Shown: positions 11,140-22,021 of the stretch, piece by piece
Layout of the letters: every line of letters begins with the position of its first letter
Position numbering within the stretch: position 1 is the first letter of the stretch
NCBI GenBank assembly: GCA_029204225.1
Contig: MU832161.1
Span: forward strand, 20,236 to 84,235
Length of the DNA: 64,000 nt
Direction of reading: 5' to 3'
Source of the DNA: Diphasiastrum complanatum
Taxonomy: Eukaryota > Streptophyta > Lycopodiopsida > Lycopodiales > Lycopodiaceae
The notes under the pieces: generated by a model
Told to the model about the DNA's origin: nothing
Seen by the model: only the letters and a program-made list of their open reading frames with translations
Database searches by the model: none
Position numbers and translations under genes: made by a program

Positions 11140-11950
11140 ATGGCAAGGCTGCTGCTAGTGGAACCAAGTTCGACGACACCTCTAACAATACACGACACGT
11201 GCATGACCATATTGGATCATGTTGGAAAAAGGAATGACGATTCGATAAGTCAAAGTCTGCGGAGAACTATCGAGCGCAGCGGGATGAGCTTTCTTTCCTA
11301 CTGCATGCTTTTTAAATATATAAATGTTTCATCGGGCAACATGTTTAAATGCTATTGGATGTTGAGGCCTGCCCTTCCAGCTCATCACTGCCCACAGAGG
11401 CCCAAAAATATTGAAAATGAATATGACAGAAGGTTGAAATGAGAAATCGATGTAGCTTTAATGTAAATGCATTGTCAAATCATGGTTTACAAGGTTAACT
11501 AGAGTCAATCGTAGCGCCAAATAGTTCAGTGTTTCAAAGTTTTGCCTACACATATTTTCAGATTCATGGCTTTTTGCCTACACATATTTTCAGATTCATA
11601 GTCCAGTGTTTCAAATTTTTGCCTACACATAACGAATGACGCCATCAAGGAAGCCGTGCTCCTCAATCGACTATGTGCTTCTCTTCAATGAGAAAGATGA
11701 CAATGGATTATGGGTGCCAAGAAAATATTCAAAAAACTCTTGGGTTCTGATGCATCCATTATCAAAAGGAACATTTCGAAAAAACAAAAAGACAAAACTA
11801 TCATTTTGATTTTATTGGAAGGCCAGAATTTTGGATTTCAGAACATCATCAGGAGAAAATCTACTTCTAAAATTTTAGTCCAACATGTATCTATGTATTC
11901 AAAGATAAATGTGCGAGGATTCCACCGTCAAGATCACAAAAAAAGCAAAT
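11140..11950 (+). pseudogene. Degenerate 5' exons of a RING-like multi-exon gene
   Basis: Two coding-like islands are visible. At about 11150-11400 a frame reads TKFDDTSNNTRHVHDHIG and continues with charged sequence. At about 11690-11950 fragments such as NGLWVPRKYSKNSWV and, one frame over, FIGRPEFWISEHHQEKIYF appear. The second ends at a good splice donor, GTGAGT at 11951, which pairs with the acceptor at 12538. Stops and frameshifts show it is not functional. I do not recognise the family from these pieces. Confidence 0.45.
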
Positions 11951-12538
11951 GTGAGTATTGATATATGCCATACTTTGATTTTTCTCATTCATAATAATCT
12001 ATTATTAAATTTCTATGTGTTGTTTACTAATTTTGGTGGTTTTGCACTTTTCACAAGTTCGTTCGTTCAGAACATTTGAGACCGAGGTACTATTGCGAAT
12101 CAGTACTATTGACACTTTAGTAACTAATGGTACAATTAATAATTCTGCAGTTTGGTACTAATGTAACCTTTTTGACTATTGGTATCTTGCAGTTTGGTAC
12201 TTTTTTGACAAAATTGGTACTATTGGTTTTAAATTTTTTTGGTTTGCTTGGAACTTTTAAGATTCTTTTTGATACTTTTTGGTACTTCTGGATTCACTTT
12301 TTAGTACTGTTTGGCATTTTGTATGCTTTGTTTGAACTTTTAAGATCTTGTTTGGTACTCTTGGTACTTCTAGATTCGTTTTTTAGTACTGTTTGGCACT
12401 TTTATGCTTTGTTTGGTAGTTTTTGAAAATGCTTGGTAGTTTTGAAGCTAATGTATAGTATATACAGTGTTGGCTATTGTTTGGTACTGTTGTTCTTTGT
12501 TTGGTGCTATTTTGCAATGATTCAAATTTTCATTGTAG

Positions 12539-12886
12539 AGGGAATACAAAAAGCTGGAGTCAGATTGGAAGGATGCTCAAGGGCACACTGATTTTGTGAA
12601 CCTCATGCAAGAGAGGATCAGCAGAGGACACAGATTCACTTTGTTTCTGAGACCCCACGTGGTGGATGGGACAAACTATATCCACGCCCTTGGGTTTTGC
12701 ATTGCATGCAGCGAGTCTTTGGACTCCACCTTTCTTCTCAGATCATTCATGTTTGCTTGCAGGCATTCTTACCATCCATTATGTTTTGTTGTGACCATAA
12801 GCACTAAAGACTTTTGTGTGAAACCAGGGTGTAGAAGAAGATCCCCGAGGAGTCCAAGGCTTGGGCTCACAAGGGGCTTGGAAAGA
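12539..12886 (+). pseudogene. Exon with RING-like treble-clef zinc finger
   Basis: The exon is bounded by an acceptor (CATTGTAG, ending 12538) and a donor (GTAAGT at 12887). It begins REYKKLESDWKDAQ and contains RGHRFTLFLRPHVVDGTNY. A metal-binding array follows with spacing C-x2-C-x16-C-x-H-x2-H-x2-C-x10-C-x4-C at about 12700-12830. This resembles RING-type fingers of ubiquitin ligases or zinc fingers in transposon proteins. After the last Cys, a shift of one base is needed to reach KIPEESKAWAHKGLGK before the donor. The function is unknown; the shift suggests a pseudogene or a sequencing error. Confidence 0.6.
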
Positions 12887-13428
12887 GTAAGTTTGTTCTG
12901 GTGCTGATTGCCTTGGTACTCTTGGAGTATCCCAACAACGGTATTTGGTACTCTTTGAGAACCCTAGTACTTATAACATATTTCAAAGTCTTTTCATGAT
13001 TCAGAGTACCAGCTTTGATTCTCTATTCTTCAATTTTGGTATGATAGGCAGCCTTTGGTTTTAAACTAATTGGCCCTACTTTAGCAATAATCGGCTTTAG
13101 AAGTCTCAACTAATAAGTAGAAACTATTGATATTTTTTAAACACATCGATTATGTGAGTTCTTGGGTACTATGGTAGTACATATTGAGACTTTTGGTTCT
13201 TCCCTTAATTTGAGAGCTTAGATCTGACATATTTGGAACTATTTTGCTTCGAATTTGGTAGTATTGTTTGTGTGCATGGTACCCATTTTGATGTTTTTGG
13301 CACTGTTTTTTCAACACTATTGAGTTGAACATGTGTGTTTATTAGTATGTCTTCTACTCCCATGTTTAGGATATACGAAAATTTAATGGAAAGCATTAAT
13401 TCAACAATGTTAGTTTTTGTGCAAGTTG

Positions 13429-13431
<3 letters not shown>

Positions 13432-13516
<85 letters not shown>
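13432..13516. repeat. (GA)n microsatellite
   Basis: An unbroken GA run of about 85 bases within the long predicted intron 12887-14129. The Ser-Leu repeat frame across it is an artefact. Confidence 0.98.
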
Positions 13517-13520
<4 letters not shown>

Positions 13521-14129
13521 GTGGAGTTAAAGATAGTCAACATTCCCAATTCTAGGAAGGGGTGTAGCCCTTGTTTTTTCCTGTTGAAGGCATGATATCA
13601 TAAATGGTTCTTTGTTGGACTTGAAACATCCACAGGAAGGCAATGTTGATGGGAAAGAGCATTGTGGTGACTTTTGGAAATAGGATACAACCACATGGTT
13701 CGGAATTTTGACTAACACTCTTCATGCTTTCTTTCTGTCACTTTCATTCTTGGTGGGTTCTTGGTACTTTGTTCTCCTGGAGTACCAAAGTTTTGTGGGT
13801 TGTTGGTACTTTTTTGGTCGTGGCGGCAACGATCATATAGGCTCCCTTACGTGAAACGTTATCTTGTGTGTGAGGCACCAAATTTTGTTTTTTCTTTGTT
13901 TTTTCTTTGCACTCCAAGATTTTTTTGTTCTTGGTTCTAGATATTTGTGTTCGAGGTACTTATTTGTTCTACTAAAGTACCGAAATTGGTACTATTGGTT
14001 GTTGTCTTAGTCTAAATCTTGATAAAGCAGACTTACCAAAATTGAGTTGAAATATGAAATCTGACACTATTGAGCTGAAATTTGAAATTTGAAATTTGTC
14101 ATTTTCTTTTTCTGACCTCGCATAATCAG

Positions 14130-14692
14130 GTACAAATAGCCCTATGCCGACTAAGAGCCCTAGTGTGGGCAGTTTCTTGCATGAATTCCAACAACTGAAC
14201 AAGGACCCAGACGTGGATTCAACGATAAATGAAATGCTGGAAGAACTTTCAAAGTTCCAAGATAATATAGACTACTCTGCATCAGTGCAGCCTCACGATC
14301 AGACATAAGAGGGCAAAATAGGCAAGGCAAAAATTACTATTGACATAGAAGAGTTGGATGAAAATAAGGAGGAAGAGCGGGACCAACAACAAGATCAGGC
14401 ACAACAAGACCATCAGGACCAACAACAAGACCAAGAGCAGCAAGACCAGACACAACAAGACCAGCAGGACCACCAGTCAGCGTAGGACCAATAGGAGGAG
14501 GAAGAGCAGGAGGATGTGCATGTGGTGGATGTGGAAAATGAAGGGGCAGGTGATGAAGCTAAAGGGCCTCAAAAAGGAGAAACAACAAGGGAAGAGGCCA
14601 GGGTAGAAAAGGGTGAAACTCTACACACTTCCCTTAAAAAGATAAAGCGCTCCATACCATATAACATTAAAACTCGTGTAAGCAAGATGTAA
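14130..14692 (+). pseudogene. Last exon, acidic Q/D/E-rich region of the RING-like gene
   Basis: An acceptor CAG at 14127-14129 precedes a frame open to TAA at 14690 except for three stops (14306, 14483, 14492). It encodes SPSVGSFLHEFQQLNKDPDV, an amphipathic segment, then a low-complexity Gln/Asp/Glu stretch (QQDQ and QQDHQDQ units), then a Lys-rich end (KKIKRS). Acidic Gln-rich tails are typical of disordered regulatory regions. All three stops could come from Gln codons by a single C-to-T change, so the exon was probably open until recently. Its assignment to the same gene as the RING-like exon rests on strand, splice sites and shared intron texture. Confidence 0.55.
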
Positions 14693-14939
14693 CATGTGCA
14701 CACTCTATTGCACTCAAAATAGAATAATGCTACCTATCAAGTTATGAAGTGTGACCAAATTCATCGAGTGATCAATATCACTGCTATCTACTATGTTAAA
14801 AAGACATTTGTTATTATTAAAAGAGAAACAAGGCACTAAATTTTTCTGTTGCGCAATGTGAATCACATTATGGTGATGTCATTTTCTTGTTCTTGTATGT
14901 TTGGATTAAATTAAAGTTCACGGGTTGTTGCCAAATACC

Positions 14940-17900
14940 ATTTTGTTATGGATTGGATCAGAGGAATAAAGCTTTAATCTTAACATTATGTCCAAAGATG
15001 TCTGTATATTAATATAACTCGGTCTAATCTTGGTTTGTACACAAAGATCTAAAGTAGGTTGATTGGTTGAAGAAATTTTGTTAATAAGAGTTAGATGGTT
15101 GAAAAACTTGTGATGCGGAATTATTCACTTCAGAGATTTGCCAGATATGTTATTTACTCATGAGAAATAGAGTTTGTTTGTAGCTGAGTTGCAAGATTCT
15201 CAGTGAGTTTATGTGGTGCAGATTATGGATATCTGCCAGTTTATAGCCTATGTTTATGTATAGGAACATAGTTGGATATGTTGCTTATGCACATTTTAAT
15301 CATTGTGTATCTGCTATGTGTTTTCTATGTACTGAGTTTATATCGTATACTTAAACTAGTCAGAGTGCATAGACATATGAACAAGTAATGTGCGGAATTG
15401 TTACTTGCTGATTAATGGTTCTTTCTATGGAAAGTATAATTCATTAATTTATTTATGGTTTAGGAAAGGATCTAAATGTGGTTTTATACTAGTATAATTG
15501 AGATCTGCACCTAGACATTTAAGATTTCTAAATCATTTACAATTGACTTGAGTGATTGGATTACTCCTGTTTAGAAGTTAATTGGATAAATAAGCAGTGT
15601 GGAGAGAATTCACCAGGAACTATTTATTTTGAACTATATTGCTTATAAGACACATGATTTGTGAGTCATCAGGATTCATCTATAGAAGTAGTGTGCATAG
15701 AATATAGAAGATTCTTGATATTAAATATTTTTTGAGTAAGAAATATATCCCAAGTTATTGACTGTATCCCAATGAGCTCATATTGGATGACAGAGTCTAA
15801 CTAATATCAAGGATAACCACTGAATTCAGTTGGAATTTAGCAGAACTTTGTAATATCTAGATGTTGTTCTAGGTGATTGTATAAAGTTTATATTGTTAAA
15901 GACGATGTTATAATGGTCTTTAATTACTTGGTTGATTGTGGAATTTAGAACTCATAATCTGGTTAAGAATCGGGTTGGAAGAATACTCATGGAATCCAGT
16001 AATTTTTCTTGTGGAAAAGATTTCAGAATGATTCTTATATTTCCTGAGTGGTATGTTGTACATATACTCCAATATCTTTCAATGATGAAGTATGGTTTTG
16101 GAATCCTGTAAATAATGATTGACGAATCATAAGATTCTAAATATTTATGATTGACGGATCATAGATTGATACTTAAAGGTCATTAAAAGAATATAAGGAA
16201 ATGTGATGATTCTTGAAAGTTGAGTAATTCTTGATCAAGTGAATGAGTCAAGGATTTAGATCTGTTATTTGAACTCTAAATTTCTTTACTCCAGTGCATA
16301 TTTCAGATTATGTAAATCTCACAAGCATTTTCATTTAGCAATTTGTTTACTTATGAGGAACTTGCTTATTTTAGTGGATGAAATTTTACCACAAATTGTA
16401 GTCACGGGATGCTTGTGTATTGTTTTCAGCCTAAATCTCCAGTTAATTAGGAGATAGACAAGTCTATTAAGATTTAATGGTTGCTATTTCCTTGCATATG
16501 ATGTTAGGAATAAGAGCACTTAACTCAAGAGAGTATCTGGGGTACTCAAGACTGAGTTAAAGTCATTTTTATCTTGATGGATCTCCTAGAAATTTTGGTA
16601 GGATGAATGGTTGTACCTTAGTTTATTTTGATCTATATTGCTTATGAGACACATGATTTGTGAGTCATCAGGATTCATCTATAGAAGTTGTGTGCATAGA
16701 ATATAGAAGATTCTTGATATTGAATATTTCTTGAATGAGTAATATATCCTAAGTTATTGACTGAATCCCAGTGAGATGTTGTTCTAGGTGATTGTATAAA
16801 GTTTACATTGTTAAAAATAGATGTTATAATGGTCTTTAATTACTCGGTTTATTGTAGAATTTGGAACTCATAATTTGGTTAAAAATCGGACTGGAAGAAT
16901 ATTCTCAAAATCCAGTCATTTTCCTTGTGAAAAAGATTTCAAAATTTTTCTTACATTTCCTGAGTGGTATGTTGTACATATACTCCAGTATCTTTTAATG
17001 ATTAAGTATGGTTTTGGAATCCTATAAATTATGATCGACGAATTATAAGATTCTAAATATTATGATTGAAGAATCATAAATTGATACTTAATGGACATTA
17101 GAAGAGTATAAGGGAATGAAATAATTCTTAAGATATTTAGTAATCCTTGATCAATTGAGAGAGTTAAGAATCTAGATCAATCAATCTAAATTTCTTTCTT
17201 TCAGTGCATACTTGAGATTGTGTAAATCTCACAAGCATTTTTCTTAAGTAGTTTGTACTTATGAGGAATTTGTTTATTTTAGTGGATGAAATTCTACTAC
17301 AGAGTGTAGTCAAGGAATGCTTGTGTACTATTTTCAGCCTAAATTTCCAGTTAATTAGGAGACAGGCAAGTCTATTAAGATTTAATGGTTGTTATTTCCT
17401 TGCATATGTTGCTAGGAATTGAGCGCTTAATTGAAGAGAGTATCTGGAGTACTCAGGACTGAGTTAAAGTCATTTTTATCTTGATGGATCTCCTAGAGAT
17501 TTTGGTAGGATGAATGGTTGTACCTTAGTTTTTTGAAAAAAATTTAAATGTATTGGTACCAAGAAGCATTTATGACAAGTCTACAAGTAATTGTGGATAG
17601 TCTTGGACTATAATTGTTTGGATCTTTAACTTTTGACCATTGATTTCCAATGAAAAGTGACATTTTACCCAGGGATTCATGTAAGTTGAGGTTACATAAA
17701 GGTGATCTTACTAGATTGGAGAGAATCAGATCCAATAGAAAAAGTTCTCTCTTAGTGTGCCTCTAAAGGTTGATACAGTACTTCAGCGTAGAGATAGATA
17801 ATCTGAGAATTATTCCATCTATAAGTACTTATTTGATATTGAAGTTAGACTAAGGATTGATTTTCAAGGTAAATGTGAAAGTTAAAAGATTGATTTATTA

Positions 17901-18218
17901 GCTTTTGAACTTGATCTTCATGATTGGTCGACTGCTCATCCAGTGTATCATGTGAACTTAGTTTATATGATGATGACAGATGAATATATTGAAGAGTTTG
18001 CCCATTTGGAGGACTTATCGCTCAATGTACCTTTGGAACCGTAAAGAGTACTCTGAATTAGAGATAAACAATTGAGAAATCATTCTATCTCTGAGTGCTT
18101 GATTAGGTTGGTTGGTCAGATTGAGGACAATGATTCATGGGAAAGAGTTAAAAGCATACAAATTGGGTCTTTCCTAGTTACTCTTTTTGAGAACAAAACT
18201 GGTTTAAGGGGGGGAGAA
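14940..18218 (+). pseudogene. 3' internal half of chromovirus B with chromodomain relic
   Basis: It aligns to 8725-10465 of element A. Near the end the integrase tail is readable: AHPVYHVNLVY at about 17938, then after LNVPLEP a chromodomain relic, SISECLIRLVGQIEDNDSWE at about 18078-18140. A clean polypurine tract, AAGGGGGGGAGAA, occupies 18206-18218. The 5' half of the element is absent: similarity starts abruptly at 14940 next to the acidic exon. Stops occur every few codons. Confidence 0.75.
15627..17528 (+). repeat. Imperfect 1 kb tandem duplication inside chromovirus B
   Basis: 15627-16622 and 16623-17528 are two copies of the same internal segment. Both start with a TATATTGCTTAT(A/G)AGACACATGA stretch and end with TAGGATGAATGGTTGTACC. 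They differ by many substitutions and by a deletion of about 90 bases in the second. Element A has only one copy, so the duplication occurred in B or its lineage. Confidence 0.85.
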
Positions 18219-18650
18219 TGTTACATCCATGTCCAGTATGTGAAATTCGGAATAATTTCTGACATGGATAGCCATTCACTCAAGTGTATGTGGTTATTAG
18301 TTATGCCTCGTCATTCCGGGATTGGCCGATAAAGCAATTAATAATCATACGAGGACCCAGACCTATAATTGGACATAAGAGCACTTGCATGGTGTTTTTT
18401 GACTGTTATAATGCAAGAATAGGAGGTCAATTGCTATTCTAGGTTGCATGGGAATCCTAAGAAGAATATTCTCTCATCATGGGAGACAATATATACTATT
18501 GGAAACTCGCCCATCTACCTATTGGATTTTCTGATCCTTGTAGCCAGGAGCCCCTCCTCTTTTGCATTCATTTACCATAGCATGGAGGTGAAGTGGCTAG
18601 GGTATTGATTAGCCATTTCCTGTTGGTCGGATCTTCACTAGGCAATTCTT
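18219..18650 (+). mobile_element. LTR of chromovirus B
   Basis: TGTTACATCC follows the polypurine tract immediately, so 18219 is the LTR start. It shares the TGTTAC start and general layout with the LTR of element A but little sequence. The right end is uncertain; I place it near 18650 by loose alignment of CACTAGGCAATTCTTATA with the end of LTR A. No second copy exists in the window. Confidence 0.7.
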
Positions 18651-18659
18651 ATAGGTAGT

Positions 18660-20240
18660 TTCTGGTAATATCTGATATTTACCTTTTGTTTCTGTAGATA
18701 TTTTTGCCCAAAACAAGTGTGATGTGTGGCGTGAAGACTTATTCAAAAAGGTAGAAATCTTCTCCTCTCTGTTGCTTTGACTACAAAATTGTCTCCAGTG
18801 GACAACAAGCCACACAAACTATCAGGGTTCCCCTCATACATGGGCAGGTTGGTGTCATTATGCATTGGCATGAAAAAATAAGCATCGTCATTATCTCCAG
18901 CGTCATCGTCATCGTCGCTGCTAGCTGTCTCTGACTCTGGCAATGGCTGGATAAACAAATATTTTCACTCTTCCATGTGCTATCTGTTCCTGCATCTTCT
19001 CCATTGCCCTAGAATACATGAATCATAGAAACATGACAATGTGCAACATCGTAGTGAGCATGGACTATATTGGGAATATCCGTCAACACAATGGAACGAG
19101 CGTGAGCCTGTGATGCATTGACAATCCCATTTCACATCATGTTGCACCTCATCCTTGCTGACCAGCCAGAAAACCCTTCTGGTATGACCTTCTCCTTTTG
19201 GCCTAAATGTTTCTTTCAAATATGCGACCACATCTGCTGCACATTTCAAGGGCCAGCCATCTGGTTTCGACTCCTCCTGAGTGAGAGTTATCTTGATGAC
19301 CGTGCCCGCTCTGTCATGCTTGTCTTTTTCATGGCATGAGGCAGAAAAATTATACATCATTTGCAAACCTGTCAAGTGATAATATCTGGCCAAAAAGTGA
19401 ATAAATTGTTAGATTTTTTATTTTTATGTAGGTTGCAATAAAAATGCTTGCAAACAGTACCCGTAATTCAGAACCTGGTGTCTTGTCTAGTACCAAATTG
19501 GTACTAAATCTGGGTGTCCAGTATAGACCCAGTTTGGTACTACATTTTTTAGGAAAATAGTACCAAAATTGGTACTCCAGAATGGTGTATTTTGGTACTA
19601 CAAGATGGATTATGTAATTAAAGTCTTATAGTTCAGTACCAATTTTGGTACTATCTGAAGTAACAAATCTAAAAACTACAAAGTAATAATAATAGATAAT
19701 GAGAACTCCCAACAAATGTACCTGGCCACGAAGAAAAAAGGCCTTCAAGCATTGAATTAGGACATCACGCCATTTGACCATACCCAATGACACCTCAAAT
19801 TATACCCATTATCTTTCAGCCAATTGTCATGTAGTAGTAGATAGTGCTGTACGAATAGGGTGTCATGCAGCTTATCGTCTGATATGTAAATTGAAGAGTC
19901 TTTTCAACTGCACCTGCAGAGTTTCTGACATACGTTATGTGCACAAGTATCGTGACCTGATTAGACCACCAGTGCATGGACTTTTTTTGCATCTTGAAAG
20001 AATAATTTTCTGCAAAGTCAATGACTAAAACAACAACATCTGAAGGAGATTTCAGCAAGCATCAAATTGTTGTGATTGCCACCGAAACACAAAGTTATGC
20101 TTGATGAAGTTTTTCAGATGTGCTAAAACCAGATCAACAAAAGCAGTGCTCTGCATTTTTTAAACTATCAAATCCTTTTTCTTCTTGATAGACCCGCCCT
20201 CATCAACAAACTTTGTCGCAATGTCTTTGGCCTCAATTTC
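18660..20240 (-). pseudogene. Transposase-like gene (DFAENYSF / WSDG / HGKG-DG family), one intron
   Basis: Read leftward from 20240: a lead-in region (HLKNFIKHNFVFRWQSQQF at about 20110), then VIDFAENYSFKMQKKSMHWW and QVTILVHITY (about 20020-19930), then after a frameshift near 19830 LHDNWLKDNG and WVWSNGVMS. An intron of 336 bases follows (donor GT at 19721, acceptor AG at 19386). Splicing joins FFFVAR to YYHLTG in frame. The next exon has NFSASCHEKDKHDRAGTVIK, a Cys-rich stretch (CSLRCCTLSC) and an acidic end. In relatives I recall, the conserved pattern is DFAENY, WSDG and HGKG..DG, as in DDE-type transposases. Here SDG is SNG and HGKG is HEKD. Two stops in the spliced region fit CAA-to-TAA and CGA-to-TGA changes. 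The family name is uncertain. Confidence 0.6.
19386..19721 (-). other. Intron of the transposase-like pseudogene, with GTAC-rich inverted repeats
   Basis: GCCAG/GTACAT at the 5' side and TTGGCCAG/ATATT at the 3' side give GT-AG ends. Joining them restores the reading frame and the family motif across the junction, which is good evidence for a true intron. Inside are five pairs or singles of AGTACCAA and TTGGTACT, some facing each other across 0-4 bases, so short hairpins could form. The same motif fills the introns at 11951-14129. Confidence 0.65.
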
Positions 20241-20582
20241 CATTGGCCAATTTCTACCTCCCTAACTATTCAAATTTAAAAAATAGTGGGAATCCATTCA
20301 CTAATTGGAGGAACCCAATTTAAAAATGAATTTTGGTGGGAACTCTATTTTATTCACTAACTTGACTTTTGGGCCCTACGACATTAGAAGTCCTACAAAA
20401 AGGCCTAAAGTCCTTTTATTAACTTCTAGCTAATCAAATCTTTATGTGATCATCGGGTTGGACTTACACACGTAGGGTGCCAAATTCCTCTCACTTATTA
20501 ACTAGGGTTAGAGTTGCCTTGGGATACGAAAACCCCTCCAACAATATCCCCCACCAAAACTTGTGGCAGTCCCACAAGACCT
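20241..20582. other. Intergenic, AT-rich, no gene seen
   Basis: This stretch separates two minus-strand coding relics. No conserved motif was found. It includes a stretch with repeated AATTTAAAAA-like runs. Confidence 0.4.
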
Positions 20583-20812
20583 CATGAGATTATTCACTTG
20601 GGGGGCTCTGGTTGGCCTCTTGTCGCACCTTTATCAGGTGATACTGCACTTTCTCCATGAATTCCAAACATTCTATATTGAAATCGGACTTGTGCGATAA
20701 AAAGCACTTATTCATGTCAGCAATCCATTTTGACGTTGTCCACACTGATGGACTCCCACGATTCTCCCAGCATCGCAGCTTGATAGTTGAGTCTGGCTAC
20801 TGGCAATTGATC
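20583..20812 (-). pseudogene. Possible continuation of the 268-codon ORF in another frame
   Basis: Immediately after the stop at 20813-20815, another minus frame is open for 68 codons (about 20790-20585) and looks protein-like: KWIADMNKCFLSHKSDFNIE, then ECLEFMEKVQYHLIKVRQEA and a Ser-Pro end before a stop. CACAAG/GTATAAG at the junction could be a splice donor. Otherwise a frameshift separates the two. The segment is amphipathic and helical in character. The family is not recognised. Confidence 0.45.
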
Positions 20813-21619
20813 TTATACCTTGTGAGACACCATAGGGATATTTGGATCGAAAGCCAACATAGGTAGGCAATCATCCCATCTTGTAGAAACGGACGCCAAC
20901 TTGGACAAGTCATTTGTGAACAGAGCGGACTTCTTAACAGTTGGGTTTGGGGAACATGTATACTCGTACGCATATGTCTGAAGAGCTTTGTTGAAATCCA
21001 CTATAGTGGACCAATTATATTTTTGATATATTATGGGCCACTTTGGGGTATGGATGCTGATTTGATCCATTTGGACACCCAAATCTTTCCATTTATTGTG
21101 TCGCGGCATCGGGACATAGTATGGATCGACGCATAATTGGCGAGGACTCACAACATAGCTTCTTATGGAATCTGGAGCTTTTTCAAAAACTGTTTTGCAC
21201 CATTCCGGCTGCTCATCCAATGCGGGTAGCTTATCCAATTCTTTCCTTGTCTCTGTCTCTGAGGTCTTGAATTTTATTATCCATCCACCCCTTGAGGACT
21301 CATGTGGATGTTGTTGTAGAAATGCCTGGATCTGGTCCTCGTTGGTGATCGGCTTTTGAAATAATGGCATGACCCTTGAAGTAGATGGACCTATATCTGT
21401 AACCTGAGGTTCGGTAACTTCTTCAACATCTGCATCCAATCTTGTATCAAATTCTCCTTGATCTTGTTGTTGAGGCGAGAATTGAGGCATCACTAGATTT
21501 GGAATCTGGGGGTTCGATTCTAGGACCTGAGTGGCTGCCTTCTCGTAGTCTTTGATTATTGCCTTGGCCTTGACCAACTCAGTTGATGTTGTTCGTGAAC
21601 TTATTAGACCGTTCATGGA
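20813..21619 (-). CDS. Hypothetical protein of a repeated, unrecognised family
   Basis: The first ATG in frame is at 21619, giving 268 codons; the frame is open further to 21703 without an ATG. Upstream, TCTATATAAGGGG at about 21704-21716 looks like a TATA box placed for a start near 21680. The protein begins with a helical segment, has an acidic Gln-rich linker (residues about 60-100), and a conserved-looking middle and end: RGGWIIKF, FEKAPDSIRSY, RQLCVDPYYVPMPRHNKW, KWPIIYQKYNW. There is no signal peptide, membrane segment or catalytic motif I can name. A related fragment lies at 8099-8192 in a retroelement, so this is probably an element-borne ORF. It is the longest uninterrupted unknown frame in the window. 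Confidence 0.55.
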   Translation of the reverse strand, partial: SMNGLISSRTTSTELVKAKAIIKDYEKAATQVLESNPQIPNLVMPQFSPQQQDQGEFDTRLDADVEEVTEPQVTDIGPSTSRVMPLFQKPITNEDQIQAFLQQHPHESSRGGWIIKFKTSETETRKELDKLPALDEQPEWCKTVFEKAPDSIRSYVVSPRQLCVDPYYVPMPRHNKWKDLGVQMDQISIHTPKWPIIYQKYNWSTIVDFNKALQTYAYEYTCSPNPTVKKSALFTNDLSKLASVSTRWDDCLPMLAFDPNIPMVSHKV

Positions 21620-22021
21620 ATTAAGCCAATGAGGTGCGATAAGTTTTGACTTTCTTGAACATACTACCAAAAGAGCTTGAATAAGATGCAAAATGGAATA
21701 CACCCCTTATATAGAATCCCAAGCAAAAATGTAATGATTATGTGTCGCCAAAAAAAGTTCGTCGTCAGATTTTTTAACCAAACCCTAAACCGTGACGAGA
21801 AGGACCTTGATCATCAAAGATGCTTGAAATTTTACCACGTCAATACAAAATATATTTATTATGGTTACATTTACAAAGTAATCATGACACCAAAAGCTAT
21901 ATATACATTTGTTAAGCTCATTTTTCATCCTTGTTTCTTGAGGATTTCAATCCTGCGCTTAGGTTATTGCTCTTCCTTTTCTATTACAATTTGGGCGATT
22001 TTCACAGTGATTAAGTGACCA

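Larger units (their letters stand above)
12085..14010. repeat. Intron sequence packed with TTGGTAC / GTACCAA motifs
   Basis: Across the predicted introns (11951-12538 and 12887-14129) the string GGTAC or its complement GTACC occurs about twenty times, usually as TTGGTACT or CTTGGTACTC, with near-misses such as TTAGTACT in between. Spacing is irregular, about 20-100 bases, so this is not a simple tandem repeat. Similar motifs fill the intron 19386-19721 of the transposase-like gene further on. Confidence 0.75.
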
